Assembly: GCA_003164755.1 (NCBI GenBank)
Contig: PLUB01000023.1
Span: 62,001-126,000, forward strand
Source: Methanosarcina sp.
GTDB taxonomy: Archaea; Halobacteriota; Methanosarcinia; Methanosarcinales; Methanosarcinaceae
DNA: 64,000 nt
Direction: 5' to 3'
In this document: in pieces, positions 10,721 to 20,422 of the stretch
How positions within the stretch are numbered: position 1 is the first letter of the stretch
Layout of the letters: the number at the start of each line of letters is the position of its first letter
Program-made: the position numbers and the translations under genes
Notes under the pieces: generated by a model
Database searches by the model: none
Seen by the model: only the letters and a program-made list of their open reading frames with translations
What the model was told of the DNA's origin: nothing

Positions 10721-10813
10721 ATAGAGAATTTCTATAAAACTTCGACTTCAACAAATTACTTATATAATTTCTATAAATAACCAGCTCATAGTTTTAGTTT
10801 GTTGAAATTATAT
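10721..10813 (+). repeat. MITE-like element, copy 3
   Basis: Left terminal repeat ATAGAGAATTTCTATAAAAC (10721-10740), core TTCAACAAATTACTTATATA, right repeat AGTTTGTTGAAATTATAT (10796-10813). It abuts the right end of the IS5 remnant, as if inserted next to it. Confidence 0.7.
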
Positions 10814-10947
10814 GTTAATCTATCTATATTATTAATGTGATAACATATATACTATAGTTCAAAATTTTACATTTTTATATTGAGAGCAACAGTATTTGTA
10901 AAAAGAGTTGAACATAAGATATTTTCTGAGCCTCACAAATAGGGTTT

Positions 10948-11757
10948 TTAAAGGGAAGCTCCTTCCCTTGAAAACCTACATTTGCAGTTTCGGACTTCTG
11001 GAATGTTTTCGATCACATTTGAGATAATTTCGAAGATTGCTTCCTGAGTTTTTTCCACCACCTCAGTTACTTCATCTGCTGTTAATTTATGTTTTGTCAT
11101 TCCACATGCCTGATTTGTGACTAAGGCAAGAGAAGCATAACAAAGATTGAGTTCTTTTGCGAGGGTTACCTCTGGCACACCAGTCATGCCTACAATATCT
11201 GCAAACTGGCTCAGCATATGAATTTCTGCCCTAGTTTCAAAGCGTGGGCCTTCTGTGCACGCATAAATGCCCTCAGTGTAGGGAAATATCTGTTTTTCAA
11301 GGGCCTTTATAAGGGCTATCCTGATTTCCGCGCAATATGGCTCAGATACGTCAATATGCACAGTAGTGTCATCATAAAAGGTTGAAGGCCTGTTCCGGGT
11401 AAAATCTATAAAATCATCGATTACCACAAAACTTCCCACTGGGTGCTCTTGCATTGATCCAACAGAATTTGTGGAGATTACACGTTTTGCCCCAAGGGCA
11501 TGTATGGCCCATATATTCGCTCTGTAATTGATTCTATGAGGAGGAATATGATTTTTTCCTGAGTGCCTAGGAATGATCGCAATCCTTTTTCCCCTAATAG
11601 TGTTGTGATAGGATGCGACTTCTCCATAAGGGGTCTGCACTGCCAGGACCTTAAAATTTCTGTATGAATTGAAACCTACGCCGCCTATAACTACAATTTC
11701 AACTTTTTCAAATGTGTTTTCCATTTTTAGGTCACTCTTAACTCTTTTTAACGCCAT
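10948..11757 (-). CDS. mtnP: S-methyl-5'-thioadenosine (or thioinosine) phosphorylase
   Basis: This is a type I purine nucleoside phosphorylase-fold enzyme that cleaves methylthio-nucleosides with phosphate to free base plus methylthioribose-1-phosphate. Motifs: GGVGF near residue 26, PRHSGKNHIPPHRINYRANI (phosphate and substrate loop, about 63-82), NSVGSM (about 97), TEGPRFETRAE (about 167), and MTGVPEVTLAKEL (about 190) with a downstream VTN. Length (269, or 258 from the internal Met) fits the family. Two starts are possible, 11757 and the Met at 11724. Sequence alone does not settle methylthioadenosine versus methylthioinosine, and methanogen homologues are known to use the latter. It stands alone in the salvage of polyamine or SAM by-products. 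Confidence 0.85.
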   Translation of the reverse strand: MALKRVKSDLKMENTFEKVEIVVIGGVGFNSYRNFKVLAVQTPYGEVASYHNTIRGKRIAIIPRHSGKNHIPPHRINYRANIWAIHALGAKRVISTNSVGSMQEHPVGSFVVIDDFIDFTRNRPSTFYDDTTVHIDVSEPYCAEIRIALIKALEKQIFPYTEGIYACTEGPRFETRAEIHMLSQFADIVGMTGVPEVTLAKELNLCYASLALVTNQACGMTKHKLTADEVTEVVEKTQEAIFEIISNVIENIPEVRNCKCRFSREGASL

Positions 11758-12044
11758 TTTTTTTTCATCACAAAAACAGGATCTATAGCCAATTAGTAGG
11801 CTTACAAAACTGGTATTTCAATGTGTGTGCTTTAAAAATAATTATTAATATTTAATTGTTATTTGACTGTGAAATGTTCAATGCGGCAATATTTTTCGTT
11901 TAGAAAATTTTTTTCGTATCATTAATTTGAAATAACTAGGATGATAAAAATAACCTTCTCTAGTTATGTACATCATCAGTACATCAAAATAGAATAGAAT
12001 TTACAATATCCTATATTTATAAAAATAAACTGGAAGTGCGTATT

Positions 12045-12383
12045 ATGGGAAAACAAATATTTAACAGAACAAAAAAGATACTGGGTATTTTATTGGTAAT
12101 TTTTTTTGTAGCATCAGTGATAGCTGCGACAGTAAGCGCTGCACCCTATCATCACCATCATCACTACCATCACCATCACCACGGGCACTGGGGGGGTGGT
12201 TATTATGGTGGTTATTATGGAGAACCAGTTGTATTAGGGGCACCTGTTGTAGAAACACCCGTTGTAGTAGGCGGATATGGTGACGGATACGATGGAGATG
12301 GATACTGGGACAGCTATCATCACTGGCACCACCACCATCACCACCATGGCAACCACCATGGCAATCATCATCAGCATCACTGA
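12045..12383 (+). CDS. Secreted His/Gly-rich protein
   Basis: I place the start at the ATG at 12045 because GGAAGTG (12032-12038) sits 6 bases upstream; the GTG at 12036 is inside that SD. The protein has a Sec signal peptide (basic start, then ILGILLVIFFVASVIAATVS, cleavage near SAA-P). The mature part of about 80 residues has a YHHHHHYHHHHHGHW block, a Gly/Tyr spacer, a Val-rich centre (VVLGAPVVETPVVVGG) and a second His block (HHWHHHHHHHGNHHGNHHQH). Such clusters bind Ni, Zn, Cu or Co in other proteins, so extracytoplasmic metal sequestration is a reasonable inference. It is monocistronic. The antisense frame of similar length is a shadow. Confidence 0.75.
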   Translation: MGKQIFNRTKKILGILLVIFFVASVIAATVSAAPYHHHHHYHHHHHGHWGGGYYGGYYGEPVVLGAPVVETPVVVGGYGDGYDGDGYWDSYHHWHHHHHHHGNHHGNHHQHH

Positions 12384-13163
12384 TAGATCTAATAAAAACG
12401 GTCACTGAGTCTAAATGCTACTGAGAATGAAATGAAACAGCATCATGGCAATTTTTCAAGGCATAATGGCTTAATTCCTGATAAACTGCTTGAATTGATG
12501 GCTATATTTTTATTTCCTTATAAGATTGGGTCAATATGAATAAAAATAGAATTTACTTATAGTTCAAGACCTGACAACAAAGAAACATAATTAGTACATC
12601 TTTTTCTCCGATCCTTTAAGTATGCTTTTTTGCCACATGTATTTTAGTTTAGATCTTGTCCAGCTACAGGTTAGAAATTTACCATTTCATTCTGTTGTAC
12701 CATTTTATTGGATTATATTTGAATTGTTGTTGATGTCGTTTACAACCAAAATCAATACTTTATCAAATGAAGGAAATGCATTGGACTTCAGCATAATTTC
12801 TTTCTGTTCTGTGAATTTTACTATTATTTATACTGAATAATTCTATGCAGAGTTTTTTTGTAACAACACATGTGTATTTTTCTCCTTAAAGCAGAAATTT
12901 GAGAGCATTTTTTTACAATTATTAATGAAAAAAGCATAGCTTTTAATATAATCAATGCTGAATGTTGATGATATTAAATATAAATAACATGTTTTAAGGA
13001 TAGCAGAAGCATATTTGAAATCAAAGGATATTGAACGGAAAGAGAAAATAAGGTCAAAATTTGCGTGAAAGATTTTAAACAGGATACTACGAAGAAAAAA
13101 ATAAGAGGTAAAATGGAATCCTCCACAATATATTTAATTTATTTTATAATATCCGTTATATGG
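12384..13163. other. Spacer with IS5 right-end remnant
   Basis: No credible gene. Bases 12990-13127 match the last part of the IS5 element (compare 60505-60650), ending in the degraded terminal repeat GAGGTAAAATGGAATCCTCC. The 72-codon frame at 12622-12840 has no supporting signal. Confidence 0.5.
12990..13127 (+). repeat. IS5-family right-end remnant
   Basis: Shares AAGGATAGCAGAAGC, AAAATAAGGTCAAAAT and GAAAGATTT blocks with 60512-60600, and ends with the terminal repeat at 13106-13125. The transposase body is absent. Confidence 0.65.
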
Positions 13164-13367
13164 TTAACACATATATGGGAATGCACAAGGGTAGTAAAGA
13201 TAGCCATAAGGATAACCCCAGCCTGGATAGCCCCAGCCGCCGTAGCCGCCGCCCCAGCCGGCACTACCACGGTGTGCACTCGCTGCTACTGCTGTTAAAG
13301 ATACTACGAACAGGACTGCCAGCAAAATTGCCAGTATCTTTTTCATTCTAAATGATTGTTTCAACAT
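13164..13367 (-). CDS. Small secreted Gly/Tyr-rich protein
   Basis: The ATG at 13367 has an ATAGGAGTG ribosome binding site about 8 bases upstream. The 67 residues begin with a signal peptide (MLKQSFRMKKILAILLAVLF, ending near ASA) followed by a mature peptide of about 35 residues made of GWGGGYGGWGYPGWGYPYGY-type repeats and two Cys near the end. A clear paralogue in ruins lies at 27089-27320 on the other strand. Likely an envelope or extracellular peptide; the function is unknown. The IS5 remnant lies just downstream, reading toward it. Confidence 0.7.
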   Translation of the reverse strand: MLKQSFRMKKILAILLAVLFVVSLTAVAASAHRGSAGWGGGYGGWGYPGWGYPYGYLYYPCAFPYMC

Positions 13368-13487
13368 TTATTCACACTCCTATTTTATTCAATTTGCTAC
13401 AATTTAAATCAATTTAGGACTTACGTAATTGAACAGCACAACATTTTGTATGTTAAATATATAAGTTCTAAACCTATCACTAAATCA

Positions 13488-13581
13488 TCGAGAATTTTAA
13501 TAAACCACCAAACGTCGTTATATTCAGATAAACGGTATACCTATAACTTGTGAAAATCGGGGGTCCATCGCAATCATCTAT
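13488..13581 (+). repeat. MITE-like element, copy 4
   Basis: Left terminal repeat CGAGAATTTTAATAAACC (13489-13506), right terminal repeat GGGGGTCCATCGCAATCATC (13559-13578), about 94 bp. It contains the AACTTGTGAAAATCGG segment shared with copies 2 and 32091. Confidence 0.65.
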
Positions 13582-14458
13582 GTTTTCATAGAATATGCCG
13601 ACTTAGCCCTAAAATTCAACAGTGAACGTAAAATTACAAATCACTCGATTTTGCGATTTGTTGCAACCCTTGTAATTATACTTCTCGATTGAAGTTTCTA
13701 AATATCAAACGTTAATTTTGATAGGAGGTTTTATTTTTCTTCCTAATTCAGATTTTCAATCAAAAAATATAAAAATCATCAAATTTTGGAACATAGTCGC
13801 ATATGTCATGAAAGGTGATCAAGTTGTATCATTCAAATATTATTATTCAATGAATATAAAATAAACAGAATTATAAATAAGAAATTTATATTTAACAAAG
13901 TTTGATGCCATAAAGTCCATTTTTCAAAAAAAAATCGTTGCCGTTCTATATAAAAAGGAATTATTCAAAATTAAATCATTTCATTTGCATATATTCTTCT
14001 TTTTCTTCCTTGTTTCCCTAGTATTCAACATAAATTTTGACACCAACGGTCTCATGATATTGAAAAGTAGTAAACTGAGATTTGTTTCAGATGATTTTTG
14101 CATTTAATGGGCATTTAATCGATTGAAATTTGTATATTCCTATAAGCTATGGAATTATCGGGTTCTCAAAAAATAGGCAATAATCGAGAAATACTACTAA
14201 GTTTCAAACAGTAAGGTCGTGCTCTATTAGCTGGCTACTACGCTTGAAAGCTCTAAGTATTCAATGAATAACTAGAGCTAGTTTCTAGGAAATTACTGAA
14301 AAAAATAAGAATAATAAATATGATGGAAAAGGACTCCCAAGGAACTAAAAAGAAGAAGCAGGGTTATTGGATTGTTCACTAATCAGGAATTAGTATTAAG
14401 ACTAGCAATCTCAATAATCATTGATATAAAAGAAGACTGGCTAACAGGAAATAAGTAT

Positions 14459-14553
14459 ATAGAGGATTTAGATAAATCACTGATTTTCACGAATCAGTTA
14501 TATACCAATTATAAGCATCAGACGAAATTTAGGGGTTTATCTAAATCTTCTAT
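14459..14553 (+). repeat. MITE-like element, copy 5
   Basis: One of the best-preserved copies: left terminal repeat ATAGAGGATTTAGATAAATC (14459-14478), right terminal repeat GGGTTTATCTAAATCTTCTA (14533-14552), 95 bp. The core has TGATTTTCACGAATCAGTTA and TATACC. Confidence 0.8.
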
Positions 14554-14663
14554 AATCTAATTTTTTACTCATCTCAAGTTTTTTTAAATCCGGTCATCAA
14601 AAATGAAGTAATAAATTAATGACAAATATTGCCATTAGCAAGGGAAATATATTATATGCCTTA

Positions 14664-15601
14664 TTATTCAACAATTGCACATGCAAAATGCCCATGTTCT
14701 TGCATATGATATTCATTTATATGTCCTAGCAGGTAACATTCTTTGATGTCTTGTGGACTCAAATTCTCATGAAGCCGAAATCCTAAACTTGCGAACTCTT
14801 CAGCTAATGCTGATGGATTGAAGCCTGTATTATCGGTTCGTCTATCTTTAGCAAAAATTCCTTTAATTCTCGTATATATGGCGACATTTTTTCAGGCACA
14901 AATGCATCTGTATCTAAGTAATCAAAAACAATCATGCTGCCCATAGGAACAATTTCAGTGATGGAGCACAGTGTCGCAAATGCCTCTTCTCGGCTCAAGA
15001 AGTTGATGACACCAAGCCAATTAAAGAAGCTTTTAACTTTTGGTTCATAAGATGATAAATTATTTAGTGCTGTTACTAGACTTTCCTTCGTGAAATCTAT
15101 AGAAATAAAATGTAATTTTGCTGGATGTTCCCATTCCAACTCAGCAAGTCGATGAAGCTTAAATTCTTGTGTGGCGGGATGATCAACCTCAAATACTTCC
15201 AACTTTTCCATCATTTCAGGTTGCCTGAATGCAAATGTATCCATTCATGCCCCGAGAATCACATATTGTTTTACCCCTTGCTTAACAGCTTTTTCTAGTG
15301 CGTCTTCAGCATATCGAGCACGGCTGCTGAAAATGCCAGCGTATAGATGGGTTTCTTGCATTAATAACTCTGAGTTAATTGTTCGATTGGATTGAGATGT
15401 AGCATACTTATAATAATTAAACTGTCGAACGCAGGTCACATTTTGTTCAATTAAATGTTGTTCAATTAGTGCTCGTTTTTCCTCAGGTATCAAATCATAG
15501 GCTAAAAAATCATCAAAGATTTTAGGAGTATCATGCATGGAATGATAGGCACGCATGTAAGCTACTGACATTGCAGTAAAGCTTGCTTGATTTTCTTTCA
15601 T
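14664..15601 (-). pseudogene. SAM methyltransferase, dead duplicate (PF04072/TIGR00027 type)
   Basis: This is the tandem copy of the intact gene at 16102-17040, near-identical over its first half. Two lesions are visible against that copy. First, TGA at 15245-15247 replaces the GGA of the GAGMDTFAF motif-I region, ending the first frame at residue 118. Second, a frameshift near 14820-14830 turns EPIITGFNPS into EPIIQASIHQ plus a stop. The remaining C-terminus is readable in the next frame (LAEEFASLGFRLHENLSPQD to HFACAIVE) to 14664. Upstream it keeps the same spacer and IS5 5' fragment as the intact copy, so the duplicated unit is about 1.4 kb. Confidence 0.9.
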
Positions 15602-16101
15602 ATTGTAATCCCCTTTCTTTACTCTAGTCCCTTAGAAGTTAAAAGCTTCGCATTTAAATTATGGCAGCTTCAAGTCTGCCTCATGACACTGTTTTGTTAA
15701 AATATATGGACTCAAAAATGGTACGAAAAGGTTTCCAATCAATTAAGGAATCAATTTCAGTAAGTTTATCTCCAACTAACTGAAGACGTTTGTATCCTTC
15801 TTAAGAGCAAAATCAGTAAGAGTTTTCATGAGTACTAATTATTGTTGAGAGATTTAAAATCTTCAATGCACAAATGCATAGTGGTTTCTCGAAATCCTTC
15901 AGAATCTCTATCAATTGATGACATTGAAAATAAAAGGAGTATTTTAAGGAGAGCAGTATCTGTCTTAAAAATCAAACGATAATGATCTCGAAAAAAAGAA
16001 AGTCAAACGCAGAAACTACTGAGAAAGATTTGGATAGGACTCACACGAATAAAAAAAATCAAAGGTAAATCAGAATCTTCATAGGGATAGGTTATCACTA
16101 A
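15602..16101. repeat. Rearranged IS5 fragments between the duplicated methyltransferases
   Basis: Bases 15688-15830 on the minus strand match the 5' part of the IS5 transposase (KLTEIDSLIDWKPF-like, compare 59590-59720). Bases 15900-16085 on the plus strand match its 3' tail (NLYQLMTLKIKGVF then a terminal repeat at about 16060). The two halves have opposite orientation, so the locus was rearranged as well as duplicated. Confidence 0.7.
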
Positions 16102-17040
16102 TTATTCGACAACTGCACATGCAAAGTGGGCATACTCATATGCGTGATACCCATCCGTGCGTCCTTTGAAATAACGTTCTTCTATGTCCGCTGGGCTCAA
16201 ATTCTCTTGGAGACTAAATCCTAAACTTGCGAGCTCTTCGGCCAAAGTTGACGGATTGAAGCCAGTTATCATAGGTTCACCTATCTTTCTCAAATACTCC
16301 AATGATTTTTGCATTTGTGGAGACGATTTTTCAGGGATAAATGCATCGATATCGAGATAATCTAAAACAACAATGCTTCCCGCAGGAGCAATCTCTGTGA
16401 TGGAACGCAGTGTTGTGAATACTTCATCTCTGGTCAAGAAGTAAGTGACACCAAGCCAATTAAAGAAGGTTTTAACTTTTGGGTCATATGATGACGAACT
16501 AGTTAGTGCGGTTACCAGACTTTCCTTCGTGAAATCTATAGAAATAAAATGTAATTTTGCTGGATGTTCCCATTCCAACTCAGCAAGTCGATGAAGCTTA
16601 AATTCTTGTGTGGCGGGATGATCAACCTCAAATACTTCCAACTTTTCCATCATTTCAGGTTCCCTGAATGCAAATGTATCCATTCCTGCCCCGAGGATCA
16701 CATATTGTTTTACCCCTTGCTTAACAGCTTTTTCTAGTGCGTCTTCAGCATATCGAGCACGGCTGCTGAAAATGCCAGCGTATCGATGGGTTTCTTGCAT
16801 TAATGACTCTGAGTTAATTGTTTGATCTGAGTGCGATACAGAATAATCAGAATCATTCAATTGTTGACCGCAGGTTATATTTTGTTCAATTAAATGTTGT
16901 TCAATTAGTGCTCTTTTTTCCACGGGTATCAAATCATAGGCTAAAAAGTCATCAAAAATTTTAGGAGTATCATGCATGGAATGATAGGCACGCATGTACG
17001 CTACCGACATTGCAGTAAAGCTTGCTTGATTCTCTTTCAT
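16102..17040 (-). CDS. SAM-dependent methyltransferase (PF04072/TIGR00027 family)
   Basis: The protein is 312 residues, typical for this family (leucine carboxyl methyltransferase-like class I methyltransferases often linked to polyketide or small-molecule O-methylation). An N-terminal helix bundle with SVAYMRAYHS and DDFLAYDLIP precedes the Rossmann part: YVILGAGMDTFAFREPEM (motif I, about residue 110-130), FEVDHPATQEFK (about 137, acidic loop), ISIDFTKES (about 165), FFNWLGVTYFL (about 192), and a hydrophobic C-terminus ending HFACAVVE. The ATG at 17040 has a GGGGAT-type signal upstream. Substrate unknown. It lies downstream of an IS5 5' fragment that may supply its promoter. Family members are commoner in bacteria, so transfer is possible. 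Confidence 0.85.
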   Translation of the reverse strand: MKENQASFTAMSVAYMRAYHSMHDTPKIFDDFLAYDLIPVEKRALIEQHLIEQNITCGQQLNDSDYSVSHSDQTINSESLMQETHRYAGIFSSRARYAEDALEKAVKQGVKQYVILGAGMDTFAFREPEMMEKLEVFEVDHPATQEFKLHRLAELEWEHPAKLHFISIDFTKESLVTALTSSSSYDPKVKTFFNWLGVTYFLTRDEVFTTLRSITEIAPAGSIVVLDYLDIDAFIPEKSSPQMQKSLEYLRKIGEPMITGFNPSTLAEELASLGFSLQENLSPADIEERYFKGRTDGYHAYEYAHFACAVVE

Positions 17041-17892
17041 ATAATAATCCCCTTTCTTTACTTTAGTCCCTTAGAAGTTGAAAGCTTAGTATTAAAATTA
17101 CAGCAGCTTCAGATCTGCTTCCTAAAACTGTTTTGTTTAAATATATTGACTCAAAAATGATCATAAAAGGTTTTCAATCAATTATTGAATCAATTTTAAC
17201 AAGTTTGTCTCCAACTGGCTACCATACATATATAACCTTCTTTAAGAGCAAAATCAGTAAAATTATTGGCTCTACATCCTACTTTTTGCAGTGTAGAAAA
17301 GGATATAGAGCCGATCAGATTTTACAGAACTTTAGCATTAATATAAAGATAAAACAATCCTATATGTTAGAAATATTAAATATGTTAGGAACTTAGTATA
17401 ACTTGCGTTCTCATCTGCTACTAAATAACAAAGATCTATTCCACAAAACCTAACTTCAGTATATACTTCGCAAAAATCCACATCATATAATGAAGAAATA
17501 AAATCCAAAGACGTAACTATAGGTCTAATGTCAAATTCCTTCTATGTGATATTGTGCCTTTCGGAACTTCAATGACTTTTCAGGTGAGAACGTAATTTAT
17601 TCTTTAAAATATAAATTATGATTCTTTTTTGCTCCTTATAGACTAAAATTTTTGTTATTATATTGCTTTTTTTGGGATTTAAAGCTTAAATAGTCTTTTT
17701 TTGATGTTTGAAACAGTGCCAATTTACGATTTATTTTCATCATTAATTTTCAATTAATTGCCAAGTGTAGGCATAAATTAACAAAGACTCCATAATTAAT
17801 TTATTTAGTAAAAATGCCAAATAATAACAAATTAAATCTATTGATTCGCATAAAAAAGCCGAGTTTAACGAAAAATATTCAAATAAATCGCT
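17041..17892. other. Spacer with IS5 5' fragment and dispersed repeat family 2
   Basis: Bases 17060-17260 duplicate 15620-15830 (methyltransferase upstream region plus IS5 5' fragment, minus strand). Bases 17264-17342 are repeat family 2. The remainder to 17892 is AT-rich with no gene. Confidence 0.55.
17264..17342 (+). repeat. Dispersed repeat family 2, copy 2
   Basis: Shares CTACATCCTACTTTTTGCAG and GATCAGATTTTACAGAACTT with copies at 3993, 29310 and 52828. Confidence 0.65.
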
Positions 17893-18087
17893 ATGGCCAA
17901 CATATCCGCAAAAACAGTCATGGTCTATGTAATAATCTCTATCACAATCTCAACCACGGTCACAAAAACCATCCACCAAATAACGGTCCAAAATTCCTTA
18001 GCTCACAAAGCCCACATAACTTACTTCAGCGACTCTAAAATCTATTTCGTGGAGACCTACCATGTGGATTTGAGAACCTTACTTTGA
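17893..18087 (+). CDS. Possible small membrane protein, 64 aa
   Basis: The frame MANISAKTVMVYVIISITIS continues with a Thr/Val-rich segment that could be one transmembrane helix, then a polar tail ending YHVDLRTLL. Base composition here is less AT-rich than in the adjacent spacers, which is the main reason to keep it. There is no clear ribosome binding site, and a second overlapping frame of similar length exists. I would not rely on it without homologues. Confidence 0.25.
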   Translation: MANISAKTVMVYVIISITISTTVTKTIHQITVQNSLAHKAHITYFSDSKIYFVETYHVDLRTLL

Positions 18088-18136
18088 GCCTGTCCATGGC
18101 CTGTCCTACGTTTATATTTTCAACTATAAAATTAGA

Positions 18137-18400
18137 TTTATTTAATCTGTTTGGATAATATATTTTTCTTGTTCAAGACTTGTGAATCCTATGGGTCAAT
18201 TTCAATTACTTTATCGTAGGCTTTCATTGCTTCATCAAATTTATTTTATGTATTTAGATAGAGTCATCTTATTGTACCAAGTAGCTAAGAACTGTGGATT
18301 AATTTCAATTGCTTTGTCATATGCTTTTATTGCTTCATCGTATTTGTTTAATTACTGTAGAGCAACTCTGCTCCAATGTCAAATCAAAAAAGATCCAAAA
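18137..18400 (-). pseudogene. TPR gene remnant
   Basis: Minus-strand translation in broken frames gives KYDEAIKAYDKAIEINP (frame-corrected), TWYNKMTLSK, then FDEAMKAYDKVIEIDP, then DSQVLNKKNILSKQIK. These are two TPR units of the type found at 3051-3510 and 24597-24953. At least two stops and one frameshift are present. No N-terminal anchor is preserved. Confidence 0.75.
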
Positions 18401-18708
18401 GACGTTGAGGAATAATATTTGCTTAGAAATATTAAAAATATTTTTATAGACCTTCTAGGTCTTCAAAGTCTTTGATATCTGAACACAAAAAACATATAAC
18501 TTATTTCAGAGGTCAGGATATCCCTTTTAAAATCATTATCAAAATCATTTCCCATCCTGGTCCTGAAGCCAATTCCTGATAAATCAAGTAGTTGCATGAC
18601 TTTAAGGACAGTAATACTTTTACATAGTAATCACATATTTGTAAGTGATAAATACTGAGCTTTGCCCAAAATTATGAGGCAGGCGAACATGAACTAGGGA
18701 GTACTATT

Positions 18709-20349
18709 ATGCCTAAGACAGTTATTCAATATCTTCTGAATCGATTAAAACAGCTGGGCATCAGGGATATTTTCGGCGTGCCAGGAGACTATGCTTTTCC
18801 TATCAACAATGCCATATGTGATGATAAGGAGCTACGCTGGATCGGTTGCTGCAATGAGCTGAATGCCGCTTATGCTGCCGACGGCTATGCTCGTATCAAT
18901 GGCATGTCAGCATTGTCTACTACCTTTGGAGTGGGTGAACTGTCAGCATTATGTGGTATAGCAGGTTCTTATGGGGAGCATACTGTGGTATTTCACATTG
19001 TCGGAATGCCAAATATGCAAGTTCAGGAGAAACATGCCATAGTACATCATGCTCTTGGCAACGGAGAGTTCGATTTATTCATGAAAATGGCTACTCCTAT
19101 CGTATGTGCGAAAACAGTACTTACCCCAGAAAACTGCATTAACGAAGTCGAGCGCGTCATCGCGGCCGCCATGGAATATCGTCGTCCAGTCTACATTGCC
19201 ATACCCAAAGACTATGTCAATGAGAATGTCTCATTTTGCCCTGCATTAGCAAAAGTGCCTGTAAAAAGTGATCCTGAAGTGCTGGAAGAAGTGGTCTCAA
19301 TCATTATAAATAAATTATCAAATTCAAGGAAAGCCTGTATTATGCCCGGTATTTTTGTTGATCGTTTCGGACTCAAGGACTTGACCACAGCCGTGGTTAA
19401 TGCTTCAGGCTTACCTTATGTGACCATGGCAATGGATAAGTCAGTGCTCGACGAGACTAATTCTTTTTACCTGGGTTTATACAGCGGACATCTTGTGAAT
19501 CCTGAAATTAGGGATTTCGTGGAATCCTGCGACTGTATCCTTGCCATAGGCACTATCTTGTCTGATATAAATTTGGGGGGAGTAGGTAAATTCACGGCAA
19601 GACTGGACAAATCCCGCGTAATCAATATCATGCCTTCTGATGTACATATAGGCCATGCTGATTACCCTAATCTAAAAATGTCAGATGTACTGGATGAGCT
19701 CAGCAAAAGGCTTCATAAACGTACTGATATCAGGGGTCCTGTAGCTAAGCGTCCAACAATGTCTAAGGTGGAAGTTGACAACCTAATAACGGCTGATTAT
19801 TTATATGCGAGCTACGCAAATTTTTTTAAGCCAGATGATATCATCATAGTGGATTTAGGCACATCCTTTTACGGGTTATTGCCAATATTTTTACCTAAAG
19901 GATCTAAGTTCCATAGCCAGACGCTCTGGGGGGCGATAGGTTGGGCTACTCCAGCTTCCTTTGGTGCCTCACTGGCTGCACCGGATCGGCGGGTAATTCT
20001 CATAACAGGCGAAGGAGCGCACCAGATGACTGCCCAAGAAATTTGTCAGTTCTACCGCTTTGGTCTAAAACCCATCATTTTCGTTCTGAATAATAACGGC
20101 TACCTGATAGAAAAAATGCTATCTGAGAAGTTAGATTACTGTTACAACTACCTTGCTCAATGGCAATATCATAAATTGCCAGAGATACTTGGTTGCGAGG
20201 GCTGGCTGATGAGAAAGGCCACCACCTGTGGTGACCTGGATAAAATCATGGCAGAGCTGGATAACAATAAAACAGGTGCATATATAGAGATTGTTACGCC
20301 AGAAATGTCAGCACCTCCGCTTATGGAGGTAATTCATAGAAACTTGTAG
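18709..20349 (+). CDS. Thiamine-diphosphate decarboxylase (pyruvate/indolepyruvate decarboxylase family)
   Basis: The 546-residue length matches PDC/IPDC enzymes, which convert 2-oxoacids non-oxidatively to aldehydes and CO2. Visible: the N-terminal PYR domain with FGVPGDYAFPI and the ThDP-activating Glu in NELNAAYAADGYAR (about residue 50); the paired histidines of VHHALGNGEF (about 113), diagnostic for the decarboxylase subgroup; the central domain; and the PP domain with TGEGAHQMTAQEI and LNNNGYLIEKM, the GDG-N ThDP/Mg motif in GEG form. GGGAGT precedes the ATG. The enzyme is rare in methanogens, and the gene plus its downstream bacterioferritin relic have higher GC than their surroundings, so acquisition from bacteria is likely. 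Which oxoacid is used is unknown. Confidence 0.85.
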   Translation: MPKTVIQYLLNRLKQLGIRDIFGVPGDYAFPINNAICDDKELRWIGCCNELNAAYAADGYARINGMSALSTTFGVGELSALCGIAGSYGEHTVVFHIVGMPNMQVQEKHAIVHHALGNGEFDLFMKMATPIVCAKTVLTPENCINEVERVIAAAMEYRRPVYIAIPKDYVNENVSFCPALAKVPVKSDPEVLEEVVSIIINKLSNSRKACIMPGIFVDRFGLKDLTTAVVNASGLPYVTMAMDKSVLDETNSFYLGLYSGHLVNPEIRDFVESCDCILAIGTILSDINLGGVGKFTARLDKSRVINIMPSDVHIGHADYPNLKMSDVLDELSKRLHKRTDIRGPVAKRPTMSKVEVDNLITADYLYASYANFFKPDDIIIVDLGTSFYGLLPIFLPKGSKFHSQTLWGAIGWATPASFGASLAAPDRRVILITGEGAHQMTAQEICQFYRFGLKPIIFVLNNNGYLIEKMLSEKLDYCYNYLAQWQYHKLPEILGCEGWLMRKATTCGDLDKIMAELDNNKTGAYIEIVTPEMSAPPLMEVIHRNL

Positions 20350-20422
20350 AATCTACAAGTGAAACCATTAAGAGAATTGTCCTAGCTGAAGCACCTTTTT
20401 CGATTCAATAGGAATTTTATTT

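Larger units (their letters stand above)
13368..14663. other. Long spacer with two MITE copies
   Basis: It holds MITE-like elements at 13488-13581 and 14459-14553. Between them I see no gene with a ribosome binding site. The 62-codon frame at 14372-14560 runs through the second MITE and is not called. Confidence 0.5.

Noticed and set aside
12061-12405. 114-codon minus-strand frame opposite the His-rich gene
   Set aside because: It is the low-complexity shadow of the His-codon run, with Asp/Gly/His-rich nonsense, and has no independent start signal.
15245-15247. TGA in the methyltransferase copy as selenocysteine
   Set aside because: The intact copy has Gly there and the gene also carries a frameshift; selenocysteine use is not expected in this lineage.
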